From: Stomorhina lunata | Taxonomy: Eukaryota; Arthropoda; Insecta; Diptera; Rhiniidae | DNA: 64,000 nucleotides | Reading direction: 5' to 3' | Assembly (NCBI GenBank): GCA_933228675.1 | Contig: OW121743.1 | Span: 54,252,903 to 54,316,902, forward strand | Shown here: in pieces, positions 10,691-25,969 of the stretch | How the letters are laid out: each line of letters starts with the position of its first letter | Numbering within the stretch: position 1 is the first letter of the stretch | The notes under the pieces: generated by a model | What the model was told of the DNA's origin: nothing | The model's input: the letters and a program-made list of their open reading frames with translations, nothing else | Database searches by the model: none | Position numbers and translations under genes: made by a program

Positions 10691-13072
10691 AAAACAAGTA
10701 AGAGTGGTATATTCGGCTTTGCCGAATCTTGGATACCCTTCACCAATGGTGTTCCAAAAGTACTTAATGTAATTCGTAGCAATATTTGGTTATACTAGTA
10801 TTATATGCAAAGAGTCTTTAAAATTAAGAGTCGGAAAACGAAAACCTTTTCGGTGGCGTCATCATCTAGAATAGTTATGCACCCAAAGGTTAGGTTGGGC
10901 AGGTGGCTGATGTCTAGGGAAGCTTCACTTGGGTTCTAAAGTGGTCCCTTTGTGAAAGATAATGATTACTAGACTACAAGTAGAGAATGCATATTTAAGC
11001 CAGCCAGTAGCTTCGAAATAAAATAGACACATATTTTACGAACATTTAATAATGTTCGATAGACCAGATAAACCATGCAGAAAAGATGCTTCAAAATGTA
11101 GATGCCCTTAGATTTGCAATAGCACATCGATTTGATGAAGTTTAAGTATTCTGACATGCAACCCAAAAACGCTGTGCCCAGTGAGGGTTGTGCACTTTAA
11201 TTCGTACGAATTATCCAACTAGTAGGTTGGTTGGAGGTCAAAGCTTTAACAATGATTGTCAATGTATACAAGCCTTAAAATTATAGGGTATACACTCTTA
11301 GTTTTAGATACATACGTGAAATATATAGCTTTTGAATGGATGGTTATCAGCTTTGTCGGAAAAGTTTACTTATTAATTTGAAGTTAGTTAATTAATTAAA
11401 ATGAACACTTCATCAATAATATTTGGGATGTATAGTTCTTTCGATCTGTCCGATGGATGTTTGGAAAGTTTTGCTCTAGTTCTTTGTGCAATTTTAATGT
11501 GATTTAATTTATCAGCATTAAATCGATTCCCGGTCGGGTTTATATGGGAGATTTCACTAAATGTGAATAGAGCTCGCCCATTTTCAATATCGAACTTTTC
11601 AAGAGATCAGAAATACTTTTGTCAAATGTTGTCCCTCTAGAAAGTTTATTTTAGGCGCTATTGTCCTGAATATCAATATTTTACAACGTCTTTATACTAA
11701 ATGTCATCATCGTATCTATTATAATTTGTCATTTATTAGCTACTAAGAGATTGCCTTGGGCGAAGTTATACGGGATCAATTGTCAAACGTGAACGGATTT
11801 CTCCCAATTGCAATTAAAAAATTTAAATTTTTGTTGATATGTGAGATACTTACATACATATGTAGGTTTTGAACGGATATCATGTAATTAGCTGCATTTT
11901 TGTACTTCCTAGGAAGATTACCTATAATTTGATATATAATACATTCTCAAATGTTATCATAATGTTCAAAAGTCAGACACAAAATTAAGATAAATGCAGT
12001 GTGTCTGTCTGCTAAAACCAGATTTGTGGAGCTCCTGAATTGTCCCACCCTGAATTTCAACATTGTCGATCAAAACACCATCGCTTAAACGCTAAATTAT
12101 ATCTACCACAAATTACAGAATGCATCAGGATTCATCAAAATAAACATCTGAGATATCGACAAAACAAGAGCTCCAAAAACTTGACTACAACAGAAAAAAG
12201 GACAGACAGGTAGACGGACGGACATGTAGACGGACGGATAAACAAACAGACGGACGGACGGGCAAACAAACAGACGGACGGACGGAGGTCGCGAAATCGA
12301 TTCTTGTGCCGATTCTGAGTTGATCGGTACAATTTGAATGGTATTCATAATCAGATTTGTGGAGTATATATATCAGATTTTAGAAAATGCTCCCATAAAG
12401 AACGATGTCAAATTTCATCACAATCGGTCCATAAACACCTGAGATATCGCTGAAACAATACTTACAAAATGTAAACAAAATTTCTTAGACACGTACTTTG
12501 GGCAATTTGCTGCACATCAAATGTAGTGTTATGGCGATATCTCAATTGTTTATAGACCGCTTTTGATAAAATTTAATAACGTGCTTGGTGGGGGAATTTC
12601 CTAAAATCTGATATAAAATTTATGTAGGTCCGTACTAAAGGAGGATAGTTTTTCCTATTTCTGCATTTAATTTTTTCAACAAACATTCTCTAATGTGTTC
12701 TTTGGGCAATTTGCGATACATCAAATTCAGTGTTTTGGCGATATCTCAGTTGTTTATGGACCGATTTTGATAAAATTTTACAGAGTGCTTTGGGAAAATA
12801 TTTCCTACAATCTGATATATAACATATTATCACATGTACACCAGGAGTATCTTTTTTCTCTTGTTATTTAAAAGTGTGTTTCAATCAAAAATTTTCAAAT
12901 TTTCGTCTAATTTTTGGTATTTTTTCGATATTTTCGGTGTTTATAAACCGATTTTAATGAAATTTAATAGCGTTCATTGCGGGAGAATTTCCTAAAATCT
13001 GATATATAATTTATGTAAGTCCATCCTCCAGATGCTTCAGAAACTTGATTTCAACAGACAGACAGACAGACG

Positions 13073-13104
<32 letters not shown>

Positions 13105-13240
13105 GACATCGCTTAATCGATTCTCCTCCCGATTCTGAGTCGATCGGTATAATTTTTATGGGGTCTACGATCACAAATAAAAAAATTACAAACGGAATCA
13201 CAAACTTATAATACCCTTTCACCTATTGGTGAAGGGTATA
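10691..13240 (+). mobile_element. DINE-like element, family A copy 1 (2.55 kb)
   Basis: Starts AACAAGTAAGAGTGGTAT, then the hairpin ATTCGGCTTTGCCGAAT and GGATACCCTTCACCAATGG. It ends with the imperfect hairpin CCCTTTCACC-TATT-GGTGAAGGG followed by TATAAAAA, so the two ends are subterminally inverted. The interior is modular, with repeated CGATATCTCAGTTGTTTATGG / ACCGATTTTGATAAAATTT blocks, and has two CAGA/CGGA-rich sites (near 12204-12290 and 13053-13106). It holds ~360 bp (about 10900-11260) absent from the other two copies. No ORF. Confidence 0.75.
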
Positions 13241-13345
13241 AAAAAGAAAAAAAAACTGAAAAATTCAACCATTAAAACGTTTGGAACTCTTTCGATATTT
13301 TATTATTGCTGACATTCAAAACCCATTATTGGATCAGATTTTTAT

Positions 13346-14935
<1,590 letters not shown>

Positions 14936-17900
14936 AAGTATTTACCTTGGAAAAAATGCTGTTCCATACCCCAAAATTGTTTTGCATTAATAAGTGCCAT
15001 AAACATGTTGATAGTAACACGGCAGGTTCATATATTTTGTTAGGAGTTCCTAATGCATTCATCATATAAAAAGTCTGGACCTAACATTGATTGATAGCTA
15101 TCTAATTTCGTAGATATAATATAATGAATGTACCTCCAAATCTTTTTGATTGTAGATATAACAAGTAAGAGTGTTATATTCGGCTGTGCCGAATCTTATA
15201 TAATCACCATAAAGTTGTGTTAAATTTAGAAACATATCTCATATATCAACAAGGGTGCAGCTAATTCAAAATCTGGACCAAAACTGAAAAAATCGCTAAG
15301 CTAATTGGTATTGTTGGTAAAACCTTTGGACTAAATTCGGTTGCCGTAGCTTTATAGTTCAACATTTAAAAATATTTTAGTGGTTTCCCCGGTATTTACT
15401 TTGACCAAAATTCGGTCTCATAACCGGGTATAGTTTTACATTAATAAGTTGTTAAATACTTCTCGTTGTGCTTAGGCTAAACACGTTAATAGTAATACGG
15501 CAGGTCCATATATTTCGTTAGGAGTTCCTAATGCATTCATCATATATAAAGTCTGGGCTGAACATTGATTGATGCCTATCTAATTTCATAGGTGCAATCT
15601 TAATATAATGAATGTACCTCCAAATCTTTTTGATTGTAGATATAAAAAGGGGATGTTATATATATAAGAATTATAGCCAAATGTTGACCGATTGTAACAA
15701 AATTGGACACTGGCTGGTATATATATAGAGCTTATTCTTGCCAAATTTAGTGGCCACAACTATCATAGTTTGTAATTTAATAGCTCTTAACTGGCCTTTG
15801 CTAAAATTTTTGGTTTCCGTGAGTGTTTTTTATATGAAAGTTAAAGTCAAATATGGACTGATTCCTATAAAATTTGATAAACCGAACAAAACTTGCATAA
15901 AACTTCCCTATATTAAATTTAATCGTCATAGCTATTACAATTGTATTCAATTTATCAGCACTAATGTGTTTCCCGGGGCGGGGTTATATGGGAGCTCTAA
16001 CTAAATTTGAACCGATTTTGTCCCTTTAAACACACATCTTTTTCAAGACATCCAAAATACTTTTGTAATACATAAACAACCTATTCTTTATGTATTTTTG
16101 TGTTTCCATAAGTTTTTAATATGACCGATTGTGACAAAATTTTGCACACTGGCTGGCATTGACATAAGACTTTCTTGTGCCTAATTTAGTATTAGTAGCT
16201 TTTGTAGTTAAGGAGCTATCACGATTTTATCTGACGGACAGACGGACATAAATCCCCTTTTCTTTTTGAATTTTTGTGTTTTCGTAAGTTTTTTATATGG
16301 GAGCTAGGTCAAATGATGACCGATTGCGACAAAATGTTGCACACTGGCTGGCATTGATATAAGCCTTTCTTGAGCCAAATGTGGTGGTTATATTTGTTAT
16401 ACTTTTAGATTATTTAGATTTAGATTATTAGCATTTAAGTGTATTTTATGTGAAATTTAGGCTATTTTCGTAAGTTTTTTGTATGGGAGCTATGGCTAAA
16501 TGTGAACCGATTTTGATGAAATTTTACACGCTGTCTAGGGCTAATGTAAAACTTTTATATACCAAATTTTATCATCAAAGCTGCTATAATTTGTCATTTA
16601 TTAACAAATAAGCGATTAGCCTAGACGAGGTTATACGGGAGCTATGGTCAAATGTGAACCGATTTTGCCCAATTTCAATACCAAAATTTTCTCAGAGATA
16701 AAGAATATTTTTGCTTAGTTTCAGTGAGCTACCTCCTTTCGTTTAGGCGTTATCGTGATTTCAACAGACAGACAGACAGACAGATAGACGGACATGGCTC
16801 GTCTTAGAATTTCCTAAGGATTCAGAATATATATCGTTTTTGGTTTTTGAGCCAAAATTAAGGAAATTACAAACGGAATGACAATCTCAATATACCCCCC
16901 ATTCTTTTTGATGGTGGGTATAAAAAAAGGGATGTAATATATGTATAAGAATTATAGCCAAAGGTTGACCGATTGTAACAAAATTTCACACACTGGCTGG
17001 TACTTATATACGTGTATAGCTTATTTTTGCAAAATTTAGTGGCAGTTAGCTAACACAGTTTCTAATTTAATAGCTTTTAACTGGTCCTTGCTAAATATTT
17101 TTTGGTTTCCGGGAGTGTTTTTTATATGAAAGCTATAGTCAAATATAGATCGTTTCCTATAAAATTTGATATACTGACCAATAGTTGCATAAAACTTCTC
17201 TATTCTAAATTTAGTCGTCATATTGCAATTGTACTCAATTTATCAGCATTAATGTGTTTCCCGGGGCAGGGTTATATGGGAGCTCTAACTAAATGTGAAC
17301 CGATTTCGCCCATTTTCAGCACACAACTTTTGTTACATATCAAAAATACTTTTGTAAAATTTTGTCTCTCTAGCTTTTGTAGTTAAGGAGCTGTCGCGCT
17401 TTTATCTGACGGACAGACGGACAGTGTGATTATATCTGTTATAGTTTTAGATTTATTGGCATTTAAGTGTATTTTAGGTAAAATTTTGGCTGTTTCCGTT
17501 AGTTTTTTGTATGGGAGCTATGACTAAATGTGAACCGATTTTGATGAAATTTTATATGCTGGGCTAAGGCCTAGGGCCTAAGGCTTATGTAAAACTTCAA
17601 TATACCAAATTTTATCGTCATAGCTATTATAGAATGTTATTTATTAGCAAATAAGCGATTAGCGAGCTATGGTCAAATGTTAACCGATTTTGCCCGATTT
17701 CAATACCAAAATTTTCTCAGAGATGAAGAATGTTTTTACTAAGTTTTAGTGAGCTAGCTCCTTTCGTTTATCGTGATTTCATCAGACAGACTGACAGACA
17801 GGCAGGCAGACGGACATCTCATCTTAGAATTTCATAAGGATTCAGAATATATATCGTTTTTGATTTTTGAGCCAATATTAAGGAAATTACAAACGAAATG

Positions 17901-17945
17901 ACAATCTCAATATACCCCCCATTCTTTTTGGTGGTGGGTATACAA
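14936..17945 (+). mobile_element. Family B copy 4, split by family B copy 5
   Basis: Plus-orientation family B sequence occupies 14936-15157 (from the AGTATTTACCTTGG module to GATTGTAGATATA) and resumes at about 16925 with AAAAAAGGGATGTAATATATG. It ends at GGTGGTGGGTATACAAA. Joining the two parts reproduces the order seen at 2200-2470, so the intervening 15158-16924 is a later insertion. Its 5' part is missing, and its 3' CAGA site is short. Confidence 0.65.
15158..16924 (+). mobile_element. DINE-like element, family B copy 5 (nested, near full length)
   Basis: Complete-looking copy: ACAAGTAAGAGTGTTATATTCGG at the 5' end, GATGGTGGGTATAAA at the 3' end and several ~160-bp modules between. It sits inside another family B copy at a TATA/AAAA junction, so the family was active in at least two rounds. 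No target-site duplication is distinguishable in the A-rich junction. Confidence 0.7.
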
Positions 17946-17969
17946 ATTTTGAATGAAAAAAATAAATAA

Positions 17970-20152
17970 CACAGCACAACAAAATAAAAAAAATTTCATG
18001 TGCTCTTAAAACCACTATACAATTTTGATGTATCATGACTACCTTTGTACAAAAATGGTAAAATTTTTAAATTCTATGGATAGATTTTTTAAAAAAACTA
18101 CTAGTCCGATATTATTAAACTAAAATCAGAAAAATTAAGATTTACGTAGCCTTTAATTCGTCTACATATCGCGTTTCAATCGGATCAATAGTTTTGGAGT
18201 TATAATAAAAAACTTAAGAAATTAATATATTTTTTATGTAAAAATGGCAAAAATTTTCGTTTTAAAAAAATCATGAAAAATCGAAAACTTCAAAAAAAAC
18301 GTCCAGATTTATTATTTTATCGCATAGCGACATATAATAGCAACAAAATGAGATATCGACCATAAAAATCGATTGATTTTTTTCGAACTTATTCACAATT
18401 TAGTGAATTCGCTCATTTTCACAAAATTTTAGTTTTTTGCTTGATATACGCATTATAGCGGGTTTTCAACTGAATGAAAGAAATAAATTTTCCAATTTCA
18501 AGGGGTGCATGTCGGATTATTGTGAGATTTGGTGAGAAACTTCCACCCACAAAATTTTAGTCGAATTGGACAAAGTTAACACGTAGCGCATAGGCCTCAA
18601 ATCTAAAAAATAGCGTTTAAATCGAAAGAAATTGACAAATTTACAGTTTTTGCAAAATTAAAGCTATTTATTCCCCCTTTTGCAAAAAAGTGGATTCTGG
18701 TTCTTAGTGCAAACGCAATGATTTTTCCAATAAGCTACATGTCTTTAAAATCGGTTAAACAGCAGGAATATTTGACGGCCCACAAATTCGCAAATTGGTC
18801 AAAGATACCGATTTTCTCAGTTCAATGTCAGAAATTGAGAAAAATGCATGAGATTCGTTTGTATGGGTTATTCAACATTTCTTAGGAAATAACAAGGATG
18901 ATGATTATGTTGCGCACGTTGAAGAGATGTTAACTCACTTCCAGAATCTTGGATGCAAAATGAGCATCAAGTTGAAAATCTAGGAGACTTAAGTGAGAAA
19001 CAGGGCGAACGATTTCACCAAGATATTCGGACAATGGAGGAAAGATACCAGGGTCGCTGGGATGCACACATGATGGCAGATTTTTGCTGGAGTATTCAGA
19101 GCAACACTTCGTTATTCAATAATAAAAAATGTCATAAAAGAAAATTCCAAAGTTTGTAGTTTATAATATTTATTTCCTTATTTTATATGTTGTAATGAAT
19201 TTAAATAATAAAATATAAAATAAAAGAAAATACATGAATAAAACAATGAAATGCATTTTCGATCTATTCCATCGATTTGACTTAGTCACATTTTTTGGTC
19301 AATTGCCTTCGGCAAGTCCTCAAGGACATGTAATGGCCAGTGCAAATTATAGTAACTCGAAAACTGTTTAACCGATTTTAAAGATATGTAGCTTATTGAA
19401 AATCTCATTGTGTTTGCACTAAGGACCAGGATCCACTTTTTTGCAAAAGGGGGAATAAATAGCGTTAATTTTGCAAAAACTTAAAAATTATAAAATTTTT
19501 CCGACATAAACTTGATTTGTCAGCTTTAGGACATGGGCGACACGTGTTAGCGTTGTCCAATTTAGATAAAATTTTGTGGGTGAAAGTTCCTCACCAAATC
19601 TCACAATAATCCGACCGGCACTCCTTGAAATTCTAAAATCTATTTTTTCACACATTTGAAAAACCCTGTATACGTATATCAAGAAAAATATAAAATAAAT
19701 TCGAAAATAATCAATCGATTTTTATGGTCGATATCTCGTTTTGTTGCTATTTTTTGTGGCTTTGCGGTAGAATAGTGAATCTGAACATTTTTTGCCGTTT
19801 TCTATTTTTCATGATTTTTTAAAACAAAATTTTTTGCCATTTTTAAGTAAAAAATATATTTTTTTCTTAAGTTTTTTATTATAACTCTGATACTATTGAT
19901 CCGATTGAAACGCGATATATAGACGAATTAAAGGCTATGTAAATCTTAATTTTATTTGAATAATAACCGATTATTATTCTGAGTTATCATTAATTATGCG
20001 AAAAAGTGTCTAAAAAAATTGCAATTTTACAAAAAAATTAAAAAAAACCTATCCATAGAATTTAAATATTTTATAATTTTTGTACTAAGGTAGCCATGAT
20101 ACATCAAATGTATATAGTGGTTACTCGAGCATATTTTTGCTGTTGCCCTGTG
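17970..20152. mobile_element. Long-inverted-arm DNA element (~2.2 kb)
   Basis: Two arms of about 0.8 kb (17970-18770 and 19345-20152) are inverted relative to each other with moderate divergence. Shared blocks include TTTGATGTATCATG, GATTTTTATGGTCGATATCTCG (split by mismatches), TTTTTTGCAAAAGGGGGAAT and AAATCGGTTAAACAG-type ends. Outer ends read CACAG on the left and CTGTG on the right, with TAA next to both, compatible with a 3-bp target duplication. The centre holds a broken ORF of a widely distributed uncharacterised family. A foldback or Harbinger-like class is possible; no transposase is visible. Confidence 0.6.
18774..19159 (+). pseudogene. Broken ORF of a conserved family of unknown function
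   Basis: The frame from about 18774 reads GPQIRKLVKDTDFL, then hits TGA at 18849 where relatives have Trp. It continues through DSFVWVIQHFLGNN and VEEMLTHFQNLGCKMSIKL, then stops at TAG (18981). A second frame from 18953 continues the similarity with ENLGDLSEKQGERFHQDI and MEERYQGRWDAHMMADFCW. The jump omits about a dozen residues expected between SIKL and ENLG, so an internal deletion shifted the frame. From memory, this motif set recurs in uncharacterised proteins of arthropods and cnidarians, often in repeat-rich contexts; I know of no assigned function. The copy is dead (one nonsense, one frameshift) and lies between the inverted arms of a DNA element, so it may be captured cargo or the element's own gene. 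Confidence 0.6.
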
Positions 20153-21750
20153 TAATTCTACTTAATTGATATTTTGGCTGTTGACTAGTATAATCACAAA
20201 AATGCTCTATTATAACTTCCAAAAATTTGTGAGTTATTTATTTCAAATTAAGAAAATCACTTAAATTATTTTGTATATAGTAGAATCGAAACCACTAGTA
20301 AGTACTTAAGTAAGTCCATAATTTAATTCAAAGTGTTGAAATCTTTGATTCCTCTGATTATCTATCAGACAGTAAATTTCTTTTGAAAATAATATTGATT
20401 TAAGATATTGTTTATTGTAACACTTAAAGGAGACTGCTGGCACAGTGTCGCTACTCATATACAGAGCTACTGATAAACAAAAGCCACTGAATCAAAGGCA
20501 CTCACACTTTGACTGAGTTAAAACTGATAAGAAATTTTTCCTAATAAAGGAAATTTATTTTGAAAACTACAAAAAGTAACATCTGGAATTATCTTTGATA
20601 TTCAATTGTGTTTATTTTAATGTGAAAGATAAAACCTAAGAAATGTTTTGCAATATTTATGGATTTTTTTTCTTTTCTTTGAGTATTTGCTTAAATATCC
20701 ACAAAATTTTAATATTCAAACGATACTTCGTTTGTAAAATTTGCAAATGAAAATCGTATTTAAAAAAACGAGATCAAAAGGTGATAATTTATGGTTTAAC
20801 CTAAAACGCACCTTGATTGCCTCATGACTATGAAAGAGGACGGACTATAGACTCTGGTATTAGTTTCTAAATATTCAATTTAAATTCAAATTTAAATCCA
20901 ATATTACTACAATATAAAGCGATAAAACGAGTGCAAAGCCTAATTTAAGACTTCCAACAAACGACTACAAATGAACCTACAAAAACGCTTAGCAAAACTA
21001 ATAATAGAAAAAAAACGCAAATTTTAAAGGCTTTTGCAAAAAAAAAAAGACTTTTGTAAAAGGCTCTGTTTCTTGATCATGTGCCTCTGAATGTTGTAAA
21101 CCATAAAATAACCATTAGGATTTCAACACTTCAATTGAACAGTTTCAGTTTTTTTTTTTGTTTAAAATTTTGCTTCTTTTTTAAGTTTTTTGTGATTAAC
21201 CAAAAAACGTATTTTTTAGCCACTTCTGAAGTCAGCAAAAAAAAAAACTAAACTCCAACCATACAAAACTCTATGATGATAAATGGCCATTTAAAGAGTT
21301 TTTATCTTTTGTATTGAACTAAAAGATTCATAAATTTTTGTAAGAGGAGTTAAATAATATTCAGCAAAACCACAATTTAACAGCCACCGCAAGACAAGAC
21401 CAGAAACAAAAAAAAATTAAAAGAATTGAAAGAGATTGTAATGTGAGAATTAGGCTTCGGTATTAGGCGATTAATTTTAATAAATAATGCTTTTATTCGT
21501 AATGAAAAATGATCGAGACATTAGAGTGTTTTTTGCTTTTGAACGAGTTTAAATGAGGAAATTTATAAATAAGATTTGGACCAAGATTAAATGGTCAAAG
21601 GTTTTATATAATAACTCCGAAATATAAATTAGTTAATGCAGAAGTAAGACTAAATATGACAAGATCAAAGCGAAGACAATGCGATATCAGAAAATAACAA
21701 GATCATAAGAAAAGGACAATGTTAAAGTTGTAAATATAAGATGTCAATAA
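20153..21750. other. Non-coding AT-rich stretch
   Basis: No gene or boundary seen. There are several A-runs and T-runs and no domain-bearing frame. It leads into the degenerate edge of the satellite array. Confidence 0.55.
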
Positions 21751-23545
21751 GATTCAAGTCTGAACTGTAGCAAGATCATAGTATAACCTATAGCAATAGA
21801 CTATATCAATATCATAATCTAGGTTTTGACAAAATCATAGTAAGAAGTATGAAAATATCAAGAAAAATTAACTAGTCCTTACTACGATAAGATCATAGTC
21901 GGGACTTTGATGAGATCATAGTCGGGACAATGATAAGATCATAGTCGGGACTTTCAGAAGATCATATTCGGGACTATAACAAGATCATAGTTGGGACTAT
22001 GATAAAATCATAGTCTAGACTATAATGAGATAATAGTAGGGACTATGACAAGATCATAGTCGAGACTATGATAAGATCATTGTCGAGACTATGAAAAGAT
22101 CATAGTTGGAACTATGAAAATATCATAGTCGGGACTGTGATAACATCATAGTCGGGACTATGATAAGATCATAGTCGGGACTTTGATACGACCACATTTA
22201 GGAGTATAATAAGATCATAGTCGGGACTATGATAAGATCATAGTCGGGACTATGATAAGATCATAGTCTGAACTATGATAAGATCATAGTCTGAACTATG
22301 ATAATATCATAATCATAAGATCATATTCGGGACTATGATATCATCCTATTCGGAACTATGATATCATCATAGTCAAGACTATGATAAGATCATAGTCGGG
22401 ACCATAACAAAATCACAGGCGGGATTATGATAAGACCATAGTCGGGGCTATGATAAGAACGTAGTCGGAACTATGATAACATCATAGTCAGAACTTTGAA
22501 AAGATCATAGTCGGAACTATGATAAGATTATAGTCTAGACTATGATAAGATTATAGTCGGGACTATGATAAGATTATAGTCGGGACTATGATAAGATTAT
22601 AGTCGGAACTATGATAAGATCGTAGTCGGGACTGTGATAAGATCATAGTCGGGACTATGATAAAATCATAGTCTCGACTATGATAAGATTATAGTCGGGA
22701 CTATTATAAGATCATAGTCAGGACTATGATAAGATGATAGTCTGGACAATGATAAAATCATAGTCTGGACTATAGTCGGAACTATGATAAGATCATAGTC
22801 GGAACTGTGATAAGATCATAGTCGGGACTATGGTAAAATCATAGTCTGGACTATGATAAGACTATAGTCGGGACTATGATAAGATCATAGTCAGGACTAT
22901 GATAAAATCATATTCTGGACTATGATAAGATCATAGTCGGAACTATTATCAGATCATAGTCGGAACTATGATAAGATCATAGTAGGGACTATGATAAGAT
23001 CATAGTCGGGACTAAGCCAAGATCATAGTCGGAACTATGATAACATCATAGTCTGGATAATGATAAGAACATCGTAGGGACTATAATAAGATCATAGTCT
23101 GGATTATGATAAGATCATAGTTGGGACTATGACAAGATCATAATTGGGACTATGACAAGATCATAATTGGGACTTTGATAAGATCATATTGTGGACCATG
23201 ATAAACCCACATTTGGGACTACGATAAGATCATAGTCAGGACCCTGATAATATCATAGTCGAGACTGTGATAAGATCATACTCGGGACTATGAAAAGCTC
23301 ATAGTCGGGACTGTGATGAGCTCATAGTCGGGACTATGATAAGATCATAATCGGGACTATGCTAAGATCATAGTCGGAACTATAAGATCATAGTCGTGGC
23401 TATGATAAGATCATAGTCGGGACTATGATTAAATCATAGTCGGGACTATGGTAAGATCATAGTCTGGACTTTGACAAGATCAAAGTCGGGACTGTGCTAA
23501 GATCATAATCGGGACTATGATAAGATCATAGTCAGGACTATGATT
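21751..23545. repeat. 23-bp palindromic satellite, main block
   Basis: About 70 head-to-tail units with consensus AAG + ATCATAGTCGGGACTATGAT. The 20-bp core is a near-perfect dyad: 9-base arms (ATCATAGTC / GACTATGAT) around GG. Many variants keep the symmetry (for example AGTCTGGACT), others break one arm. Units are irregular at the left edge and more homogeneous in the middle, as expected for a satellite maintained by unequal exchange. No spacer diversity, so it is not CRISPR-like. Confidence 0.93.
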
Positions 23546-23897
23546 TTTTTCACATTTTTTATTTATTGAATCTTCAAAAAATTTGATTTTTTTGAATTTT
23601 TGTATGAAAAACTTTAAAGTCGATTTTCTCGTTAACTATGATAGCTAGAGAAAAATAACGAAATCATGCGATAACGAAATCCTGTGATCATTCGAAAAAC
23701 TTGATTTTTTTGAAATTTGTTTTTGAAAAACTTTAATGTCAATTTTCTCGTTAACTATGATAGCTAGAGCAAAAACAACGAAATCCTGTGATCATTCAAA
23801 AAAAAATTTGTTTTTAACTTTAAAGTCGATTTTCTCGTTAACTATGATAGCTAGACCAAAAATAACGAAATCCTGTGATCACTTAAAAAATTGATTT
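23546..23897. repeat. Interstitial ~100-bp repeat, three units, in the satellite
   Basis: Three degenerate copies of a unit containing AACTTTAAAGTCGATTTTC, TCGTTAACTATGATAGCTAG and AACGAAATCCTGTGATCA. It separates satellite blocks and recurs at 29014-29350 as part of the larger duplication. Position 23541-23570 is the empty site for the 3.2-kb insertion found at 25802-29013. Confidence 0.8.
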
Positions 23898-24094
23898 TTT
23901 CTTATCATAGTCGGGACTATGATAAGATCATAGTCGGGGTTATCATAGTCGGGGCTATGATAAGATCATAGTCGGGGTTATCATAGTCCCGATCATAGTC
24001 AGGACTACGATGAGATTATAGTAGGGAACATGATAAAATCATAGTCATGAGTATGATAAGATCATAGTCGGGACCATAATAAGATCATAGTCGG
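23898..24094. repeat. 23-bp satellite, short block
   Basis: Same palindromic unit with GGGG variants and partial units. It ends where the ~2.24-kb tandem duplication begins again. Confidence 0.85.
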
Positions 24095-25800
24095 AAAATA
24101 TCAAGAAAAATTAACTAGTCCTTACTACGATAAGATCATAGTCGGGACTTTGATGAGATCATAGTCGGGACAATGATAAGATCATAGTCGGGACTTTCAG
24201 AAGATCATATTCGGGACTATAACAAGATCATAGTTGGGACTATGATAAAATCATAGTCTAGACTATAATGAGATAATAGTAGGGACTATGACAAGATCAT
24301 AGTCGAGACTATGATAAGATCATTGTCGAGACTATGAAAAGATCATAGTTGGAACTATGAAAATATCATAGTCGGGACTGTGATAACATCATAGTCGGGA
24401 CTATGATAAGATCATAGTCGGGACTTTGATACGACCACATTTAGGAGTATAATAAGATCATAGTCGGGACTATGATAAGATCATAGTCGGGACTATGATA
24501 AGATCATAGTCTGAACTATGATAAGATCATAGTCTGAACTATGATAATATCATAATCATAAGATCATATTCGGGACTATGATATCATCCTATTCGGAACT
24601 ATGATATCATCATAGTCAAGACTATGATAAGATCATAGTCGGGACCATAACAAAATCACAGGCGGGATTATGATAAGACCATAGTCGGGGCTATGATAAG
24701 AACGTAGTCGGAACTATGATAACATCATAGTCAGAACTTTGAAAAGATCATAGTCGGAACTATGATAAGATTATAGTCTAGACTATGATAAGATTATAGT
24801 CGGGACTATGATAAGATTATAGTCGGGACTATGATAAGATTATAGTCGGAACTATGATAAGATCGTAGTCGGGACTGTGATAAGATCATAGTCGGGACTA
24901 TGATAAAATCATAGTCTCGACTATGATAAGATTATAGTCGGGACTATTATAAGATCATAGTCAGGACTATGATAAGATGATAGTCTGGACAATGATAAAA
25001 TCATAGTCTGGACTATAGTCGGAACTATGATAAGATCATAGTCGGAACTGTGATAAGATCATAGTCGGGACTATGGTAAAATCATAGTCTGGACTATGAT
25101 AAGACTATAGTCGGGACTATGATAAGATCATAGTCAGGACTATGATAAAATCATATTCTGGACTATGATAAGATCATAGTCGGAACTATTATCAGATCAT
25201 AGTCGGAACTATGATAAGATCATAGTAGGGACTATGATAAGATCATAGTCGGGACTAAGCCAAGATCATAGTCGGAACTATGATAACATCATAGTCTGGA
25301 TAATGATAAGAACATCGTAGGGACTATAATAAGATCATAGTCTGGATTATGATAAGATCATAGTTGGGACTATGACAAGATCATAATTGGGACTATGACA
25401 AGATCATAATTGGGACTTTGATAAGATCATATTGTGGACCATGATAAACCCACATTTGGGACTACGATAAGATCATAGTCAGGACCCTGATAATATCATA
25501 GTCGAGACTGTGATAAGATCATACTCGGGACTATGAAAAGCTCATAGTCGGGACTGTGATGAGCTCATAGTCGGGACTATGATAAGATCATAATCGGGAC
25601 TATGCTAAGATCATAGTCGGAACTATAAGATCATAGTCGTGGCTATGATAAGATCATAGTCGGGACTATGATTAAATCATAGTCGGGACTATGGTAAGAT
25701 CATAGTCTGGACTTTGACAAGATCAAAGTCGGGACTGTGCTAAGATCATAATCGGGACTATGATAAGATCATAGTCAGGACTATGATTTTTTTCACATTT
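24095..25800. repeat. 23-bp satellite, duplicated block
   Basis: Second copy of the 21.9-23.5 kb satellite, almost unit-for-unit identical, ending in GACTATGATTTTTTTCACATTTTT at the insertion point of the next element. Confidence 0.93.
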
Positions 25801-25801
25801 T

Positions 25802-25937
25802 TATACCCTTCACCAATAGGTGAAAGGGTATTATAAGTTTGTGATTCCGTTTGTAATTTTTTTATTAGTGATCGTAGACCCCATAAAAATTATACCGATC
25901 GACTCAGAATCGGGAGGAGAATCGATTAAGCGATGTC

Positions 25938-25969
<32 letters not shown>

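Noticed and set aside
21751..25800. CRISPR-like appearance of regularly spaced repeats
   Set aside because: The unit is contiguous with no unique spacers, and the context is a fly genome; it is a satellite.
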